From Bacteroidia bacterium (GTDB lineage Bacteria; Bacteroidota; Bacteroidia; DATLTG01): 58,144 nt of DNA. The stretch is from contig JBDTAC010000079.1 in NCBI GenBank assembly GCA_039924845.1, positions 1 through 58,144 of the forward strand, written 5' to 3'. Both the position numbers and the translations under genes were made by a program. Shown in pieces: positions 23,540-32,514 of this stretch (position 1 is the stretch's first letter; every line of letters begins with the position of its first letter). Under the pieces are notes generated by a model that saw only the letters and a program-made list of their open reading frames with translations, was not told the DNA's origin and made no database searches.

Positions 23540-23561
23540 TCCGAAAAATTATTTTTTCAAC
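23540..23561. repeat. Dispersed A/T palindrome
   Basis: Exact core between the 138-residue protein (its TGA stop at 23557-23559 lies inside) and GT9. Confidence 0.85.
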
Positions 23562-23973
23562 TCGTTATTTCCTTTATTTTTTCTTTCAGAAAATTTATTT
23601 GCACCACTCTATCTAAGGAAAGCGTTTGTTTTTCCTGTTCATTGACATATTCCAAAACAGCTAAATTTTGCTTTAATAAATTCAAAATAGGTAGATTTAA
23701 TTTTTCATTCAAAAATATTTTTTCAGAAAGTACAATTGCTAAAGCAGAAAATTCTTCGTTCGTAAAAACTTTTTTTTGAGAGAGTTGAAAAATTATTTTT
23801 TCGGAAGGTATTTTTTCGATATCTGCTAAACTGTACTGAAATTGCTCTAAACAGAAATCATTTAGCACCAACTCTGCTCTCTTCCAATCTTCTTTTTCTT
23901 TTAACTCATCTAATTTCTGCTTCATTTTCTGAAGCTCTTCGCGCACTCTCGAAAAGAAATTAAATTTTAACAT
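23557..23973 (-). CDS. Uncharacterised coiled-coil protein between lon and GT9
   Basis: A 138-residue, Lys/Glu-rich, mostly helical cytoplasmic protein. Residues 8-32 form a likely coiled coil (RVREELQKMKQKLDELKEKEDW). I do not recognise a family. It lies 17 bases after lon and 21 before GT9 and is probably co-transcribed. An A/T palindrome at 23783-23808 is in-frame and encodes PSEKIIFQ, a different reading frame from the copies in trpE and priA. The stop codon comes from another copy. Confidence 0.7.
   Translation of the reverse strand: MLKFNFFSRVREELQKMKQKLDELKEKEDWKRAELVLNDFCLEQFQYSLADIEKIPSEKIIFQLSQKKVFTNEEFSALAIVLSEKIFLNEKLNLPILNLLKQNLAVLEYVNEQEKQTLSLDRVVQINFLKEKIKEITS
23783..23808. 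repeat. A/T palindrome inside the coiled-coil gene
   Basis: Exact core, read as SEKIIFQ. Confidence 0.78.
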
Positions 23974-23980
23974 TTCTTAT

Positions 23981-24005
23981 TTTTGAAAAATTATTTTTTC
24001 GAAGC
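23981..24005. repeat. Dispersed A/T palindrome
   Basis: Exact core; it supplies the TAA stop of lon (23991-23993). Confidence 0.87.
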
Positions 24006-26474
24006 CGTTTCTTTCTTCACTGTAAAATCAATAGGATTTTTTACTTTTTCGGTCAGTAAAGCATTTTCCACCACTTCAATCATTTTTTCTACGTACACAA
24101 ATTTCACTCCTTTTAAATAATCGGCTTTGATGTCTTCAATGTCTTTTCTATTTTCTTCCGACAAAATAATTTCTTTGATGCCTGCCCTTTTTGCTGCCAA
24201 GATTTTTTCTTTAATTCCGCCCACTGGAAGCACGTTTCCGCGCAGCGTAATTTCGCCTGTCATCGCCAAATGTTTTTTTACTTTGCGTTGCGTAAACGCA
24301 GATGCAAGTGCCGTCAACATGGTAATTCCAGCCGAAGGACCATCTTTCGGCGTAGCACCTTCTGGCACGTGAATGTGTACATTCCATTGGTCAAAAACTT
24401 CGTACGAAATGTTTAATAAATCGCAATGTGCTTTCAAATATTCGAGTGCAATCACAGCCGATTCTTTCATCACTTCACCCAAATTGCCCGTCAATGTTAA
24501 CTTTCCGTTGCCTTTGCTCAAACTTACTTCAATAAATAAAATATCACCACCAACGGAAGTCCACGCCAATCCAGTAACTACGCCAGCAACATCATTTCCT
24601 TGATAACGATCTTTCACATGCGCCGGACCTAATATTTTCAGTAAATCTTTTTCAGAAATCTCCGAATTAAACTTTTCTCCAATGGCAATAGATTTGGCTC
24701 TGTTACGAACAATTTTCGCAATTGTTTTTTCCAAACTTCGTACGCCTGATTCGCGCGTATAATTTTCAATAATGTGTTCGATAATTAATTTTGCAAACGT
24801 AATCTGTTTCGGTTTTACGCCATGTTCCTCCAATTGTTTGGGAACCAAATGACTTTTCGCGATTTCTATTTTTTCTTCTACCGTATATCCTGAAACTTCT
24901 ATAATCTCCATTCTGTCCAGCAATGCCGGTTGAATGTTATTCAAAGAATTAGCTGTTGCGATAAACATAACGCGAGATAAATCGTAATCCAATTCTACAA
25001 AATTATCATAAAACGTACTATTTTGCTCGGGATCCAGCACTTCCAACAAAGCAGAAGAAGGATCTCCATGATAATCGCTGCCCAGTTTATCAATTTCATC
25101 CAACACAAAAACAGGATTCGACGTTTTTGTTTTTTTGATGTTTTGTAAAATCCTTCCCGGCATCGCGCCAATATAGGTTTTGCGATGTCCGCGAATTTCT
25201 GCTTCATCGCGCAAACCGCCGAGCGACATCCGAACGTATTGTCTGCCTAAGGATTTAGCGATTGATTTTCCCAAAGAAGTTTTTCCAACTCCCGGAGGAC
25301 CGTACAAACAAATGATCGGCGATTTCATATTGTTTTTCAATTTCAACACCGCCAAATGCTCTAAAATCCGTTCTTTCACTTTATCCAAACCATAATGATC
25401 TTTATCTAAAATATTTTTTGCACGTTTTAAATTAAAATTATCCTTGCTGTATTCGTTCCAAGGCAATTCAAGTAATAATTCCAAATAATTGGTTTGCACC
25501 GAATGTTCCGCTGCGTTCGGATTCATACGTTGCAACTTATCTAACTCTTTATTGAAAGTGGTTTCTACCTCTTTATTCCATTTTTTTGTTTTTGCTTTGG
25601 CGCGCATTTCATCAATTTCTTGTTCAAACGAATTTCCACCCAATTCTTCTTGAATGGTTTTCATTTGTTGCTGCAAAAAATATTCGCGCTGTTGTTTATC
25701 AATGTCAATTTTTACTTTCGATTGAATTTGATTTTTCAATTCCAACATTTGCAATTCTTTTGTCAAATTACTTAACAAAAGCGTTGCACGTTCGCGTAAA
25801 TCCGCCACTTCTAACATTTTTTGTTTTTCCACCACTGGCGCATTCATGTTGGACGAAATAAAATTAATGAGGAAAGAAGGACTCTCAATATTTTTAATGG
25901 CGAAACCCACTTCAGCCGGAATGTGCGGCGTGTAGCGAATAATTTGCAAAGAAAGATCTTTCAAAGAACCAATCAAGGCATCAAATTCTTTATCGCGCAC
26001 TGTTGTTTTCTTTTCTGCAAATGCCGAAATACTTGCTTTTAAATACGGTTCTGTCTGAATAATTTCCTTCAATTCAAAACGTTTTTTACCTTGAATAATA
26101 ACCGTTGTATTTCCATCTGGCATGCGCAACATTTTTAAAATAAGCGCAATCGTACCTATTTTATTGAGTTCTTCAATACTCGGATCTTCAATGCTATCGT
26201 TTTTTTGCGAAACCACACCAATCGTTTTATCGCCTTTATAGGCGTCTTTAATCAGTTTAATGGATTTATCGCGACCAACAGTAATGGGAATTACCACACC
26301 CGGAAATAAAACTGTATTTCGTAAAGGCAGTATAGACAAGGTATCCGGCGTTTTTTCCGAATTCATTTGTTCTTCGTCTTCCGAAGTTAGCAGTGGAATA
26401 AATTCTGTATCGTCATCCGCTATGTTGCTTCTCAAGCGCGGCATCATTCCTTCAAACTCAAAATTATCTTCCAT
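23991..26474 (-). CDS. lon: ATP-dependent protease Lon
   Basis: An 827-residue LonA-type protease. LAN substrate-binding domain about 45-240 ([19 protein letters not shown]), AAA+ module with Walker A GPPGVGKT (392-399) and Walker [12 protein letters not shown], then the serine-lysine protease domain: Ser714 in KDGPSAG and Lys755 in VGGIKEK. It degrades misfolded and regulatory proteins in the cytoplasm. Length is normal. The last codons (SKK-stop) are encoded by an A/T palindrome. A candidate promoter lies at 26554-26561. Confidence 0.98.
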   Translation of the reverse strand: MEDNFEFEGMMPRLRSNIADDDTEFIPLLTSEDEEQMNSEKTPDTLSILPLRNTVLFPGVVIPITVGRDKSIKLIKDAYKGDKTIGVVSQKNDSIEDPSIEELNKIGTIALILKMLRMPDGNTTVIIQGKKRFELKEIIQTEPYLKASISAFAEKKTTVRDKEFDALIGSLKDLSLQIIRYTPHIPAEVGFAIKNIESPSFLINFISSNMNAPVVEKQKMLEVADLRERATLLLSNLTKELQMLELKNQIQSKVKIDIDKQQREYFLQQQMKTIQEELGGNSFEQEIDEMRAKAKTKKWNKEVETTFNKELDKLQRMNPNAAEHSVQTNYLELLLELPWNEYSKDNFNLKRAKNILDKDHYGLDKVKERILEHLAVLKLKNNMKSPIICLYGPPGVGKTSLGKSIAKSLGRQYVRMSLGGLRDEAEIRGHRKTYIGAMPGRILQNIKKTKTSNPVFVLDEIDKLGSDYHGDPSSALLEVLDPEQNSTFYDNFVELDYDLSRVMFIATANSLNNIQPALLDRMEIIEVSGYTVEEKIEIAKSHLVPKQLEEHGVKPKQITFAKLIIEHIIENYTRESGVRSLEKTIAKIVRNRAKSIAIGEKFNSEISEKDLLKILGPAHVKDRYQGNDVAGVVTGLAWTSVGGDILFIEVSLSKGNGKLTLTGNLGEVMKESAVIALEYLKAHCDLLNISYEVFDQWNVHIHVPEGATPKDGPSAGITMLTALASAFTQRKVKKHLAMTGEITLRGNVLPVGGIKEKILAAKRAGIKEIILSEENRKDIEDIKADYLKGVKFVYVEKMIEVVENALLTEKVKNPIDFTVKKETASKK

Positions 26475-26553
26475 AATTTCTTTCTATTTCTAATTTACAA
26501 TATACGACAATCTGTCAGAAAAATATTTTTTAAATTTTCTATTTCAAAAAAAA

Positions 26554-26561
26554 CAAAGCTA
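26554..26561 (-). promoter_or_regulatory. Possible -7 box (TAGCTTTG) for lon
   Basis: It matches TAnnTTTG 80 bases upstream of the lon ATG. The spacing is long, so this is weaker than the other boxes. The rest of 26475-26712 is non-coding. Confidence 0.35.
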
Positions 26562-26618
26562 AAAATCGTTTAAACAACAAACAACACAAGGTTTTAGCCG
26601 CGCACTATTGTCAATTGC

Positions 26619-26650
26619 TGTGCCAAAATAAAGGATTTATTTTTTGGCAA
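26619..26650 (-). terminator. Possible weak hairpin after the TPR lipoprotein gene
   Basis: TTGCCAAAAAATAAA can pair with TTTATTTTGGCA across a 3-base loop. The stem is A/T-rich and not followed by a strong T tract on the minus strand. Confidence 0.3.
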
Positions 26651-26659
26651 GAAAAGGTG

Positions 26660-26684
26660 TTTGAAAAATTATTTTTTTGAAGCT
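26660..26684. repeat. Dispersed A/T palindrome
   Basis: Exact core with GAAGC right arm, 29 bases after the TPR lipoprotein stop on the minus strand. Confidence 0.85.
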
Positions 26685-26712
26685 GAAAATTTGTTTCTAC
26701 TGAAGTGTTCCT

Positions 26713-27777
26713 TTATTTGTTTCCGCCTGCATTTCTGATTTCAGCCACGATTTTTTTCATGGATTCATATACAGGTTTATAATTGGGGTTGATTTGAGAA
26801 ACGCGCTGAAAATCAATCATCGCTTGATTGTAATTTTTCATTGCATCATAAGATAAACCTCTGCCGTAATAAGCTTGATAATAGGCGCTATCCAACTTTA
26901 TGGCGTCAGTAAAATTTTTCACCGCAATGTCATACACTTTTAAATTTAAAAGATGAATCACGCCGAGATTAAATTGAGCATTTTTGTAATTCGGATACAA
27001 TTGCAAAAGTTTGGTATATGTTTCCACCGCATTGTTCCAATCTTCGGCATCTTGATAATATTTCCCGATATCATACAAAACTATTTCATCATTGGGTTTT
27101 ACACGTAAAGCATCGTTGTAATAATCCAGTGCAGATTTAGATTTTTTGGCTTCGTACAAAACTCCTAATTCCACATACGCATCGTAATAATCCGGATTTT
27201 GCTCCACTGCCGTTTGTAGGCTGGAAAGCGCATTGGTCGTATCGTGTGTTAATTTAAAATTCATTCCTTTCAAAAAATAAGCTTGAGAATTATGGATGTC
27301 TAATTGCAATACTTGATCAATGTAAGTCATGGATTGCGAATATTTTTGCACATACGAAAATAGCTCTGCCAATTTGAGCAATGCCGCCTTATTTTTAGGA
27401 TTTAGCGCAATACATTTATCCAACATTTCTTTGGAATGCCCTGTTTGATTGATGGTAAAATAAACGTCCGAAAGTGCGATAAGGTAATTTGCATTGGTAC
27501 TATCTAAGCGAATAGCTGATTTTAAATCATTCATCGCATCCAAATAATTTTTTTGAAGACTGTAATAATTGGCGCGCTGACTGTATAATGCAGGATTATT
27601 TGCATTGGTTTTCAACTGATTACTTAATTGATTTATCTTTTGCTGAACAGTATCTTTTTGAGCTGTACTATCGGCAGTTGCAACAGATGTGGCTGTATTT
27701 TTTGAGGTATTGGAATGATTGCAGGCGAGAAACAAAAAAGAAGTTCCAAAAAGGAGTGCAAAAAAATAATTTTTCAT
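26713..27777 (-). CDS. TPR-repeat lipoprotein
   Basis: A 354-residue exported protein. MKNYFFALLFGTSFLFLAC gives a lipoprotein signal with acylated Cys19, then a Ser/Thr-rich linker and at least seven TPR repeats from about residue 50 (NPALYSQRANYYSLQKNYLDAMNDLKSAIRLD and so on). Probably a periplasmic scaffold. The first codons (MKNYFF) are written by an A/T palindrome at the start codon. It is downstream of recA on the same strand, separated by the recA terminator. Confidence 0.85.
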   Translation of the reverse strand: MKNYFFALLFGTSFLFLACNHSNTSKNTATSVATADSTAQKDTVQQKINQLSNQLKTNANNPALYSQRANYYSLQKNYLDAMNDLKSAIRLDSTNANYLIALSDVYFTINQTGHSKEMLDKCIALNPKNKAALLKLAELFSYVQKYSQSMTYIDQVLQLDIHNSQAYFLKGMNFKLTHDTTNALSSLQTAVEQNPDYYDAYVELGVLYEAKKSKSALDYYNDALRVKPNDEIVLYDIGKYYQDAEDWNNAVETYTKLLQLYPNYKNAQFNLGVIHLLNLKVYDIAVKNFTDAIKLDSAYYQAYYGRGLSYDAMKNYNQAMIDFQRVSQINPNYKPVYESMKKIVAEIRNAGGNK

Positions 27778-27778
27778 G
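27758..27778. repeat. A/T palindrome spanning a start codon
   Basis: Exact core; codons 1-6 of the TPR lipoprotein (MKNYFF) lie in it. Confidence 0.75.
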
Positions 27779-27798
27779 TACTAATTTTAAAAATAATT

Positions 27799-27836
27799 GT
27801 GATTCTGAACAACATAATGAGGCTGTTCAGAATCAC
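27799..27836 (-). terminator. recA intrinsic terminator
   Basis: A 13-bp stem GTGATTCTGAACA / TGTTCAGAATCAC with a 12-base loop, followed by AATTATTTTT on the minus strand, 10 bases after the recA stop. Partial A/T palindrome sequence flanks it on both sides. Confidence 0.85.
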
Positions 27837-27846
27837 AAAAAAATAA

Positions 27847-28893
27847 TTAATCAACTAAAACAGCAGGTTGCAATATCTCTCTTACTTTTGCTTCAATCGT
27901 GTCGCATAAATCAGGATTTTCGCCCAACAATTGTTTCACAGCATCGCGCCCTTGTCCAAGTTTCGTTTCATCGTAACTGAACCAAGATCCACTTTTCTTG
28001 ATAATTCCTTTATCAACGGCTAAATCAATAATTTCGCCCACTTTTGAAATACCTTCTCCGTACATAATATCAAATTCTGCCAAACGGAAAGGCGGCGCTA
28101 CTTTGTTTTTCACCACTTTCACACGTGTGCGATTTCCGACAACGGCTTCTGCATCCTTTATCTGACCAATTCTGCGAATATCCAAACGAATAGACGCATA
28201 AAATTTAAGTGCATTTCCGCCAGTAGTCGTTTCTGGATTACCAAACATAACGCCTATTTTTTCGCGAAGTTGATTGATGAATACGCAGCAACAGCCTGTA
28301 CGGCTGATATTTGCAGTGAGTTTACGCAATGCTTGTGACATCAATCGAGCGTGCAATCCCATTTTAGAATCACCCATTTCGCCTTCAATTTCGCTTTTCG
28401 GAGTCAATGCAGCAACGGAATCAATCACAATGATATCAATGGCTCCAGAACGAATTAAATTATCTGCAATTTCCAATGCTTGTTCGCCATTATCAGGTTG
28501 AGAAATCAATAAACTTTCAATATCAACACCTAATTTTTGGGCGTATAAACGATCGAACGCATGTTCTGCATCAATAAAGGCAGCAATTCCGCCAGCTTTT
28601 TGCGCTTCCGCGATGGCATGTATCGCCAAAGTTGTTTTTCCGGAAGATTCAGGTCCGTATATTTCCACAATTCTCCCTTTCGGATAACCGCCAATGCCTA
28701 AAGCTACATCTAACGTAACCGATCCGGATGGAATAAATTCTAAATTTTCAATCGCCGCATCGCCTAATTTCATAATGGTTCCTTTACCGTAAGATTTCTC
28801 CAACTTTTCGATGGTCAATTGCAAGGCTTTCATTTTTTCTTTATTCACTTCTTTGACCGCATCTTTTTTTGTTGATTCTTTTTCTTTGCTCAT
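27847..28893 (-). CDS. recA: Recombinase A
   Basis: A 348-residue RecA. Walker [10 protein letters not shown] (80-88), ATP-binding [10 protein letters not shown], Walker B region [12 protein letters not shown], loop L1/L2 region [50 protein letters not shown]. It promotes strand exchange and SOS induction. The N-terminal 20 residues are charged and poorly conserved, as usual. It follows bcp after 29 bases and ends at a strong terminator. Confidence 0.98.
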   Translation of the reverse strand: MSKEKESTKKDAVKEVNKEKMKALQLTIEKLEKSYGKGTIMKLGDAAIENLEFIPSGSVTLDVALGIGGYPKGRIVEIYGPESSGKTTLAIHAIAEAQKAGGIAAFIDAEHAFDRLYAQKLGVDIESLLISQPDNGEQALEIADNLIRSGAIDIIVIDSVAALTPKSEIEGEMGDSKMGLHARLMSQALRKLTANISRTGCCCVFINQLREKIGVMFGNPETTTGGNALKFYASIRLDIRRIGQIKDAEAVVGNRTRVKVVKNKVAPPFRLAEFDIMYGEGISKVGEIIDLAVDKGIIKKSGSWFSYDETKLGQGRDAVKQLLGENPDLCDTIEAKVREILQPAVLVD

Positions 28894-28922
28894 GTTTTCT
28901 GGGTTTTATGGATTTGTATTTA

Positions 28923-29414
28923 TTACTTTTCGATAATTTGTTCGGTATGATTTTTTGTATCAACGTCGGTAATTATTTTGTCGATAATTCCTTTTTCAGA
29001 AATAATAAAAGTGGTTCTGATAATACCATCGTATGTTTTTCCCATAAATTTTTTTTCACCCCAAACATCGTACGCCAAAATTATTTTTTTGTCTGTATCT
29101 GCCAGCAATGTAAAGGGCAATTGATATTTATCGGCAAATTTTTTATGCGATTTTTCATCGTCCGCGCTTACACCAATTACTTCATAACCTTGTTTTTGCA
29201 AAGCATAATAATTGTTTTTCAAATCGCAGGATTCTGCCGTACAACCAGGCGTATTGTCTTTCGGATAAAAATATAAAACGATTTTTTTGCCTTTTAAATC
29301 GGCGGAGGAAATCATTTTTCCATTTTGATCTTTTGCAGCAAAACTGGGAGCTTTATCGCCTTCCCGCAATTTGGTAGCATGTTTATCATTCATTATAATA
29401 CTTGGAATTTTCAT
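28923..29414 (-). CDS. bcp: Thioredoxin-dependent thiol peroxidase (Bcp/PrxQ)
   Basis: A 163-residue peroxiredoxin. LREGDKAPSFAAKDQNGKMI opens the fold; YFYPKDNTPGCTAESCDLKNNY holds the peroxidatic cysteine (TPGC) and the PrxQ-type resolving cysteine five residues later. GVSADDEKSHKKFADKYQLPFTLLAD follows. It reduces H2O2 and organic peroxides. An internal ATG at 29393 (MNDKHATK) is an equally plausible start; the first seven residues are not diagnostic. It probably shares a transcript with recA. Confidence 0.93.
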   Translation of the reverse strand: MKIPSIIMNDKHATKLREGDKAPSFAAKDQNGKMISSADLKGKKIVLYFYPKDNTPGCTAESCDLKNNYYALQKQGYEVIGVSADDEKSHKKFADKYQLPFTLLADTDKKIILAYDVWGEKKFMGKTYDGIIRTTFIISEKGIIDKIITDVDTKNHTEQIIEK

Positions 29415-29504
29415 AGACGCGCAAGTTACAAATTAGTTAAAAGAGGAAAAACCATTCGATTCTTTTTTATTAACATTTTTTCGAAAAAAATATTGTACAA
29501 AAAT

Positions 29505-30140
29505 TTATTTTTTCTGAAAATAGTTACAAAAGGCACTTATTCCGCAAATCTCACATTTCGGATTTCTAGCCGTACACACATATCTGCCATGTAAAATAAG
29601 CCAATGATGTGCCACCGGAATTATTTTTTCAGGAATGTATTTTACCAATTGTTTTTCTGTTTCGAGCGGTGTTTTCGCGTTGCTGGAAAGTCCGATGCGT
29701 GCCGCCACGCGAAAAACGTGCGTATCCACAGCCATCGTAGGTTTATCGTAGACTACGGAAGCAATTACATTAGCCGTTTTACGCCCCACGCCAGGCATTT
29801 TTTGCAATTCATCCACATCCGAAGGCATTTTTCCTTTAAAATCTGTTTCCAACATTTTTGCCATGCCTACCAAATGTTTGGCTTTATTATTTGGATAACT
29901 GATGCTGCGGATGTACGGAAAAACTTCGTCGGAAGTAGCTGCTGACAACACTTTTGCATTCGGGAAGGCTTTAAACAAAGCTGGTGTAACCATATTCACG
30001 CGCTTATCGGTGCATTGCGCAGATAAAATAACGGCAACAATTAACTGATACGGATTTCTATAATCCAATTCCGTTGCAGCAGTTGGATTATTTTTACTGA
30101 AATACTCGATTATTTTCTCGAAACGTTCTTTTTTCTGCAT
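29505..30140 (-). CDS. nth: Endonuclease III
   Basis: A 211-residue base-excision DNA glycosylase/AP lyase for oxidised pyrimidines. VAVILSAQCTDKRVN, helix-hairpin-helix LQKMPGVGRKTANVIASVVY with the catalytic Lys (GRKTA), VDTHVFRVAARIGL with the catalytic Asp, and a 4Fe-4S motif C-x6-C-x2-C-x5-C at the end (CTARNPKCEICGISAFC). ATG 30140 is chosen over the in-frame TTG at 30155 because a TATATTTG promoter box lies at 30153-30160; the mRNA would then be nearly leaderless. Confidence 0.95.
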   Translation of the reverse strand: MQKKERFEKIIEYFSKNNPTAATELDYRNPYQLIVAVILSAQCTDKRVNMVTPALFKAFPNAKVLSAATSDEVFPYIRSISYPNNKAKHLVGMAKMLETDFKGKMPSDVDELQKMPGVGRKTANVIASVVYDKPTMAVDTHVFRVAARIGLSSNAKTPLETEKQLVKYIPEKIIPVAHHWLILHGRYVCTARNPKCEICGISAFCNYFQKK

Positions 30141-30152
30141 ATCCTTATCCGA

Positions 30153-30160
30153 CAAATATA
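30153..30160 (-). promoter_or_regulatory. Bacteroidota -7 box (TATATTTG) for nth
   Basis: It lies 12 bases upstream of ATG 30140, directly after the terminator at 30165-30202. Transcription should start about 6 bases before the start codon. Confidence 0.65.
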
Positions 30161-30164
30161 AATC

Positions 30165-30202
30165 AAAAAAGCTCCATTCACAATCTGTGAAGGAGCTTTT
30201 TT
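30165..30202 (-). terminator. Intrinsic terminator between a 58-residue gene and nth
   Basis: A strong hairpin: AAAAAAGCTCC-A-TTCACA pairs with TGTGAA-GGAGCTTTTTT around a 3-base loop. A- and T-tracts flank the GC part, so it can work in both directions. It closes the small gene at 30251-30427 and touches the nth promoter. Confidence 0.88.
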
Positions 30203-30250
30203 GACGCGATTTAAGCTAACAGATAAAAAAACTATAAACCAATCATGAAA

Positions 30251-30427
30251 TTAGTTAAGCAGCATTTCCACGTATCCATCGTTGCGAAGTTTACGGATGC
30301 TAAGTGCTTTTGAATAATTCAAAATGTTACGGATAACGTTTTCCGAAGGTTCAAAAAATAATTTTTCGCCTTCTTCTTTTTGAACATCAATTGTACTTTT
30401 TTTGTTTTTAGTAATTGTTTTATTCAT
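30251..30427 (-). CDS. Small conserved-type protein, 58 residues
   Basis: ATG 30427 to TAA 30251. It reads MNKTITKNKKSTIDVQKEEG, then EKLFFEPSENVIRNILNYSKA and LSIRKLRNDGYVEMLLN. The pattern S-ENVIRNILNYSKAL resembles short uncharacterised proteins I recall from many Bacteroidota, with a variable basic N terminus and a conserved SxxxIxNILxYSKAL core. An A/T palindrome (30349-30371) is inside the gene and writes GEKLFFEP. A strong terminator follows, supporting a real transcription unit. Function unknown. Confidence 0.7.
   Translation of the reverse strand: MNKTITKNKKSTIDVQKEEGEKLFFEPSENVIRNILNYSKALSIRKLRNDGYVEMLLN
30349..30371. repeat. A/T palindrome inside the 58-residue gene
   Basis: Exact core, read as EKLFFEP. 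Confidence 0.8.
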
Positions 30428-30522
30428 TCAATTTATTTTTTAGTTACGATAAGCTAACGCAACTTTATTTTGAATATTGTATCTCTTCTAAAAATAATTT
30501 TCTAAATCCTTCATTAAAATAA

Positions 30523-30555
30523 GAAAGCCGCAAACAACAAGTATTTGCGGCTTTC
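30523..30555 (-). terminator. Intrinsic terminator after the collagen-like lipoprotein gene
   Basis: A 12-bp perfect stem GAAAGCCGCAAA / TTTGCGGCTTTC, 9-base loop, followed by TTATTTT on the minus strand. An A/T palindrome lies between it and the stop codon at 30577. Confidence 0.82.
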
Positions 30556-30576
30556 AAAAAAATAATTTTTCAAACG
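30552..30576. repeat. Dispersed A/T palindrome
   Basis: Exact core; it fills the gap between the lipoprotein stop and the terminator stem. Confidence 0.85.
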
Positions 30577-31104
30577 TTAATTCTTCAAATTAAAAGTTGT
30601 GCGCAGCGCATTATAATCTTCTAAATTCACATTGGGATGTGCCTTTAACTGAGAAGGTGCAATACATACCACTCTGAATTGGCATGAAGCTGCATAATAC
30701 GTGTTCGGATCATTGTGTTGGGCACCATCGCTATAAGAAAATTCAAATGTAACATTACTGCCAACGTAACCGTACGCCCACATAACGTTTAATCCAGCTG
30801 TTCCAGAAGGTTGCGCGTTTGGCATTGCTCCCCAAGAAGTTCCTCCATCCACACTCACAAAAACTTCCACAGCACCGCCAGTTCCAATATTACTGGTCAA
30901 TTGAGGATCTGAAAAACTAACGTACCAATATGGTACGGAATATGTCCATTGAGTTGACGAGGTAACATTAAAATTTCCGCTTTGCACATTTGCATTGCCT
31001 GCTGCTCCTTGTGGCCCCTGTGGTCCTGTCGCTCCATCCTTAGAACATCCAGCAAATAAAGCAGTGGTAACAAAAGCCAGAAGTATTATTTTTATTTTTT
31101 TCAT
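30577..31104 (-). CDS. Lipoprotein with short collagen-like segment
   Basis: A 175-residue exported protein: lipoprotein signal with Cys20 (TALFAGC), then SKDGATGPQGPQGAAGNANVQ, a short Gly-x-y stretch, then a beta-rich domain (SGNFNVTSSTQWTYSVPYWYVSFSDPQLTSN). This layout is common in Bacteroidota surface lipoproteins of unknown function. It is alone, with its own terminator. No catalytic motif seen. Confidence 0.78.
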   Translation of the reverse strand: MKKIKIILLAFVTTALFAGCSKDGATGPQGPQGAAGNANVQSGNFNVTSSTQWTYSVPYWYVSFSDPQLTSNIGTGGAVEVFVSVDGGTSWGAMPNAQPSGTAGLNVMWAYGYVGSNVTFEFSYSDGAQHNDPNTYYAASCQFRVVCIAPSQLKAHPNVNLEDYNALRTTFNLKN

Positions 31105-31182
31105 GATTTTAAATTTTTTTAGTTCACCTACTCGTAAGCTTTTCGGTATCCGCTTGAGCGAAAGTAAAAAATAATTTCAAGC

Positions 31183-31206
31183 TCTCAAAAAATAATTTTT
31201 CAAACA
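31183..31206. repeat. Dispersed A/T palindrome
   Basis: Exact core in the 290-bp gap between divergent genes. A degenerate relative lies at 31165-31181. Confidence 0.83.
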
Positions 31207-31217
31207 CTAAAATTTTG

Positions 31218-31241
31218 TCTTTGAAAAAATAATTTTTTGAC
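31218..31241. repeat. Dispersed A/T palindrome
   Basis: Exact core, 12 bases after the previous copy. The remainder of 31242-31383 shows nothing else identifiable. Confidence 0.83.
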
Positions 31242-31383
31242 GCCCTTTTTTTATCGCTTATTTACTTTGGAAGAATCTACTACGCTATTCTTTACATTAT
31301 CAGAATCCATCATTGTTCTCGCAAAAGTGTAGATGCAAAACCAAAATTTCTCTATCAAAATTTCGAGCTTAACGTACATTTCT

Positions 31384-31391
31384 TACATTTG
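31384..31391 (+). promoter_or_regulatory. Bacteroidota -7 box (TACATTTG) for aroC
   Basis: It ends 6 bases before the aroC ATG, so the transcript should start at or next to the start codon (leaderless). Confidence 0.65.
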
Positions 31392-31397
31392 CGACTT

Positions 31398-32477
31398 ATG
31401 GCAGGCAATACTTTTGGTAGCATTTTTAGATTAACTACGTTCGGCGAGTCGCACGGAGAAGCTTTGGGCGGCATCGTAGATGGTTGCCCGGCGGGACTTT
31501 CCATTAATTTGGATTTTATTCAACACGAATTAGAGCGCCGAAAACCTGGGCAATCTCGCCTTGTTACACAACGCAAGGAAAGCGATACAGTCGAATTTTT
31601 ATCTGGAATTTTCGAAGGAAAAACGACTGGAACGCCAATTGGTTTTATTGTTCGAAATGAAAATCAAAAATCAAAAGATTACGATCATTTAAAAGATGCG
31701 TATCGCCCATCACACGCGGATTATACATACGATGCAAAATATGGTTTTAGAGATTATCGCGGCGGCGGAAGAGCTTCTGCACGAGAAACCGTTTCACGCG
31801 TTGTAGCAGGCGCCATCGCAAAATTATTTTTAAAACAATTCGGAATTATAATTTCTGCATACACATCTCAAGTAGGAAATATCCAAACCGAAAAAAAATA
31901 TTTTGAACTGGATTTATCAAAAACAGAAAACAATCTTGTTCGTTGCCCGGATGAAATAATTGCCGAAAAAATGATTTCTAAAATCGAAGAAATTCGAAAA
32001 CAAGGCGACACTATTGGCGGTGTTATAACAGCTGTGGCAAAGGGAATCCCGGTTGGTTTAGGCGAACCTGTTTTCGATAAATTACACGCCGATTTAGGAA
32101 AAGCAATGTTGAGTATAAATGCCGTAAAAGGTTTCGAATACGGTTCTGGTTTTGAAGGTGTAAAAATGAAAGGTTCGGAACACAACGATGTATTTGAAAT
32201 GAGTGAAGATAATATCACTACAAAAACAAATCATTCCGGCGGAATCCAAGGCGGAATAAGCAATGGCGAAGATATTTATTTTCGTGTAGCTTTTAAACCC
32301 GTGGCTACAATTATGCAAGAACAACTTACAATAAATAACAAAAAAGAAATCGTAAAAATGATGGGGAAAGGCAGACACGATCCATGTGTTTTGCCACGTG
32401 CTGTGCCAATTGTAGAAGCGATGACAGCGATTGTTTTAGCCGATTTCATACTGAGAAGTCGCAGCGCAAAAATTTAA
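31398..32477 (+). CDS. aroC: Chorismate synthase
   Basis: A 359-residue FMN-dependent enzyme turning 5-enolpyruvylshikimate-3-phosphate into chorismate. [33 protein letters not shown], the signatures [29 protein letters not shown] and [14 protein letters not shown], and [18 protein letters not shown] are all intact. ATG 31398 fits homologues; the in-frame TTG at 31389 is inside the promoter box. It supplies chorismate for the trp operon elsewhere in the window but is transcribed separately. Confidence 0.97.
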   Translation: MAGNTFGSIFRLTTFGESHGEALGGIVDGCPAGLSINLDFIQHELERRKPGQSRLVTQRKESDTVEFLSGIFEGKTTGTPIGFIVRNENQKSKDYDHLKDAYRPSHADYTYDAKYGFRDYRGGGRASARETVSRVVAGAIAKLFLKQFGIIISAYTSQVGNIQTEKKYFELDLSKTENNLVRCPDEIIAEKMISKIEEIRKQGDTIGGVITAVAKGIPVGLGEPVFDKLHADLGKAMLSINAVKGFEYGSGFEGVKMKGSEHNDVFEMSEDNITTKTNHSGGIQGGISNGEDIYFRVAFKPVATIMQEQLTINNKKEIVKMMGKGRHDPCVLPRAVPIVEAMTAIVLADFILRSRSAKI

Positions 32478-32514
32478 TTTTTGTATCTTTACAATTCTAA
32501 AAAACAAAAGAACG

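Noticed and set aside
24127-26042. Long plus-strand frames opposite lon
   Set aside because: Antisense shadows of a highly conserved gene without matching features.
30141-30155. TTG 30155 as nth start
   Set aside because: It overlaps the TATATTTG promoter box; ATG 30140 fits both promoter and family length.
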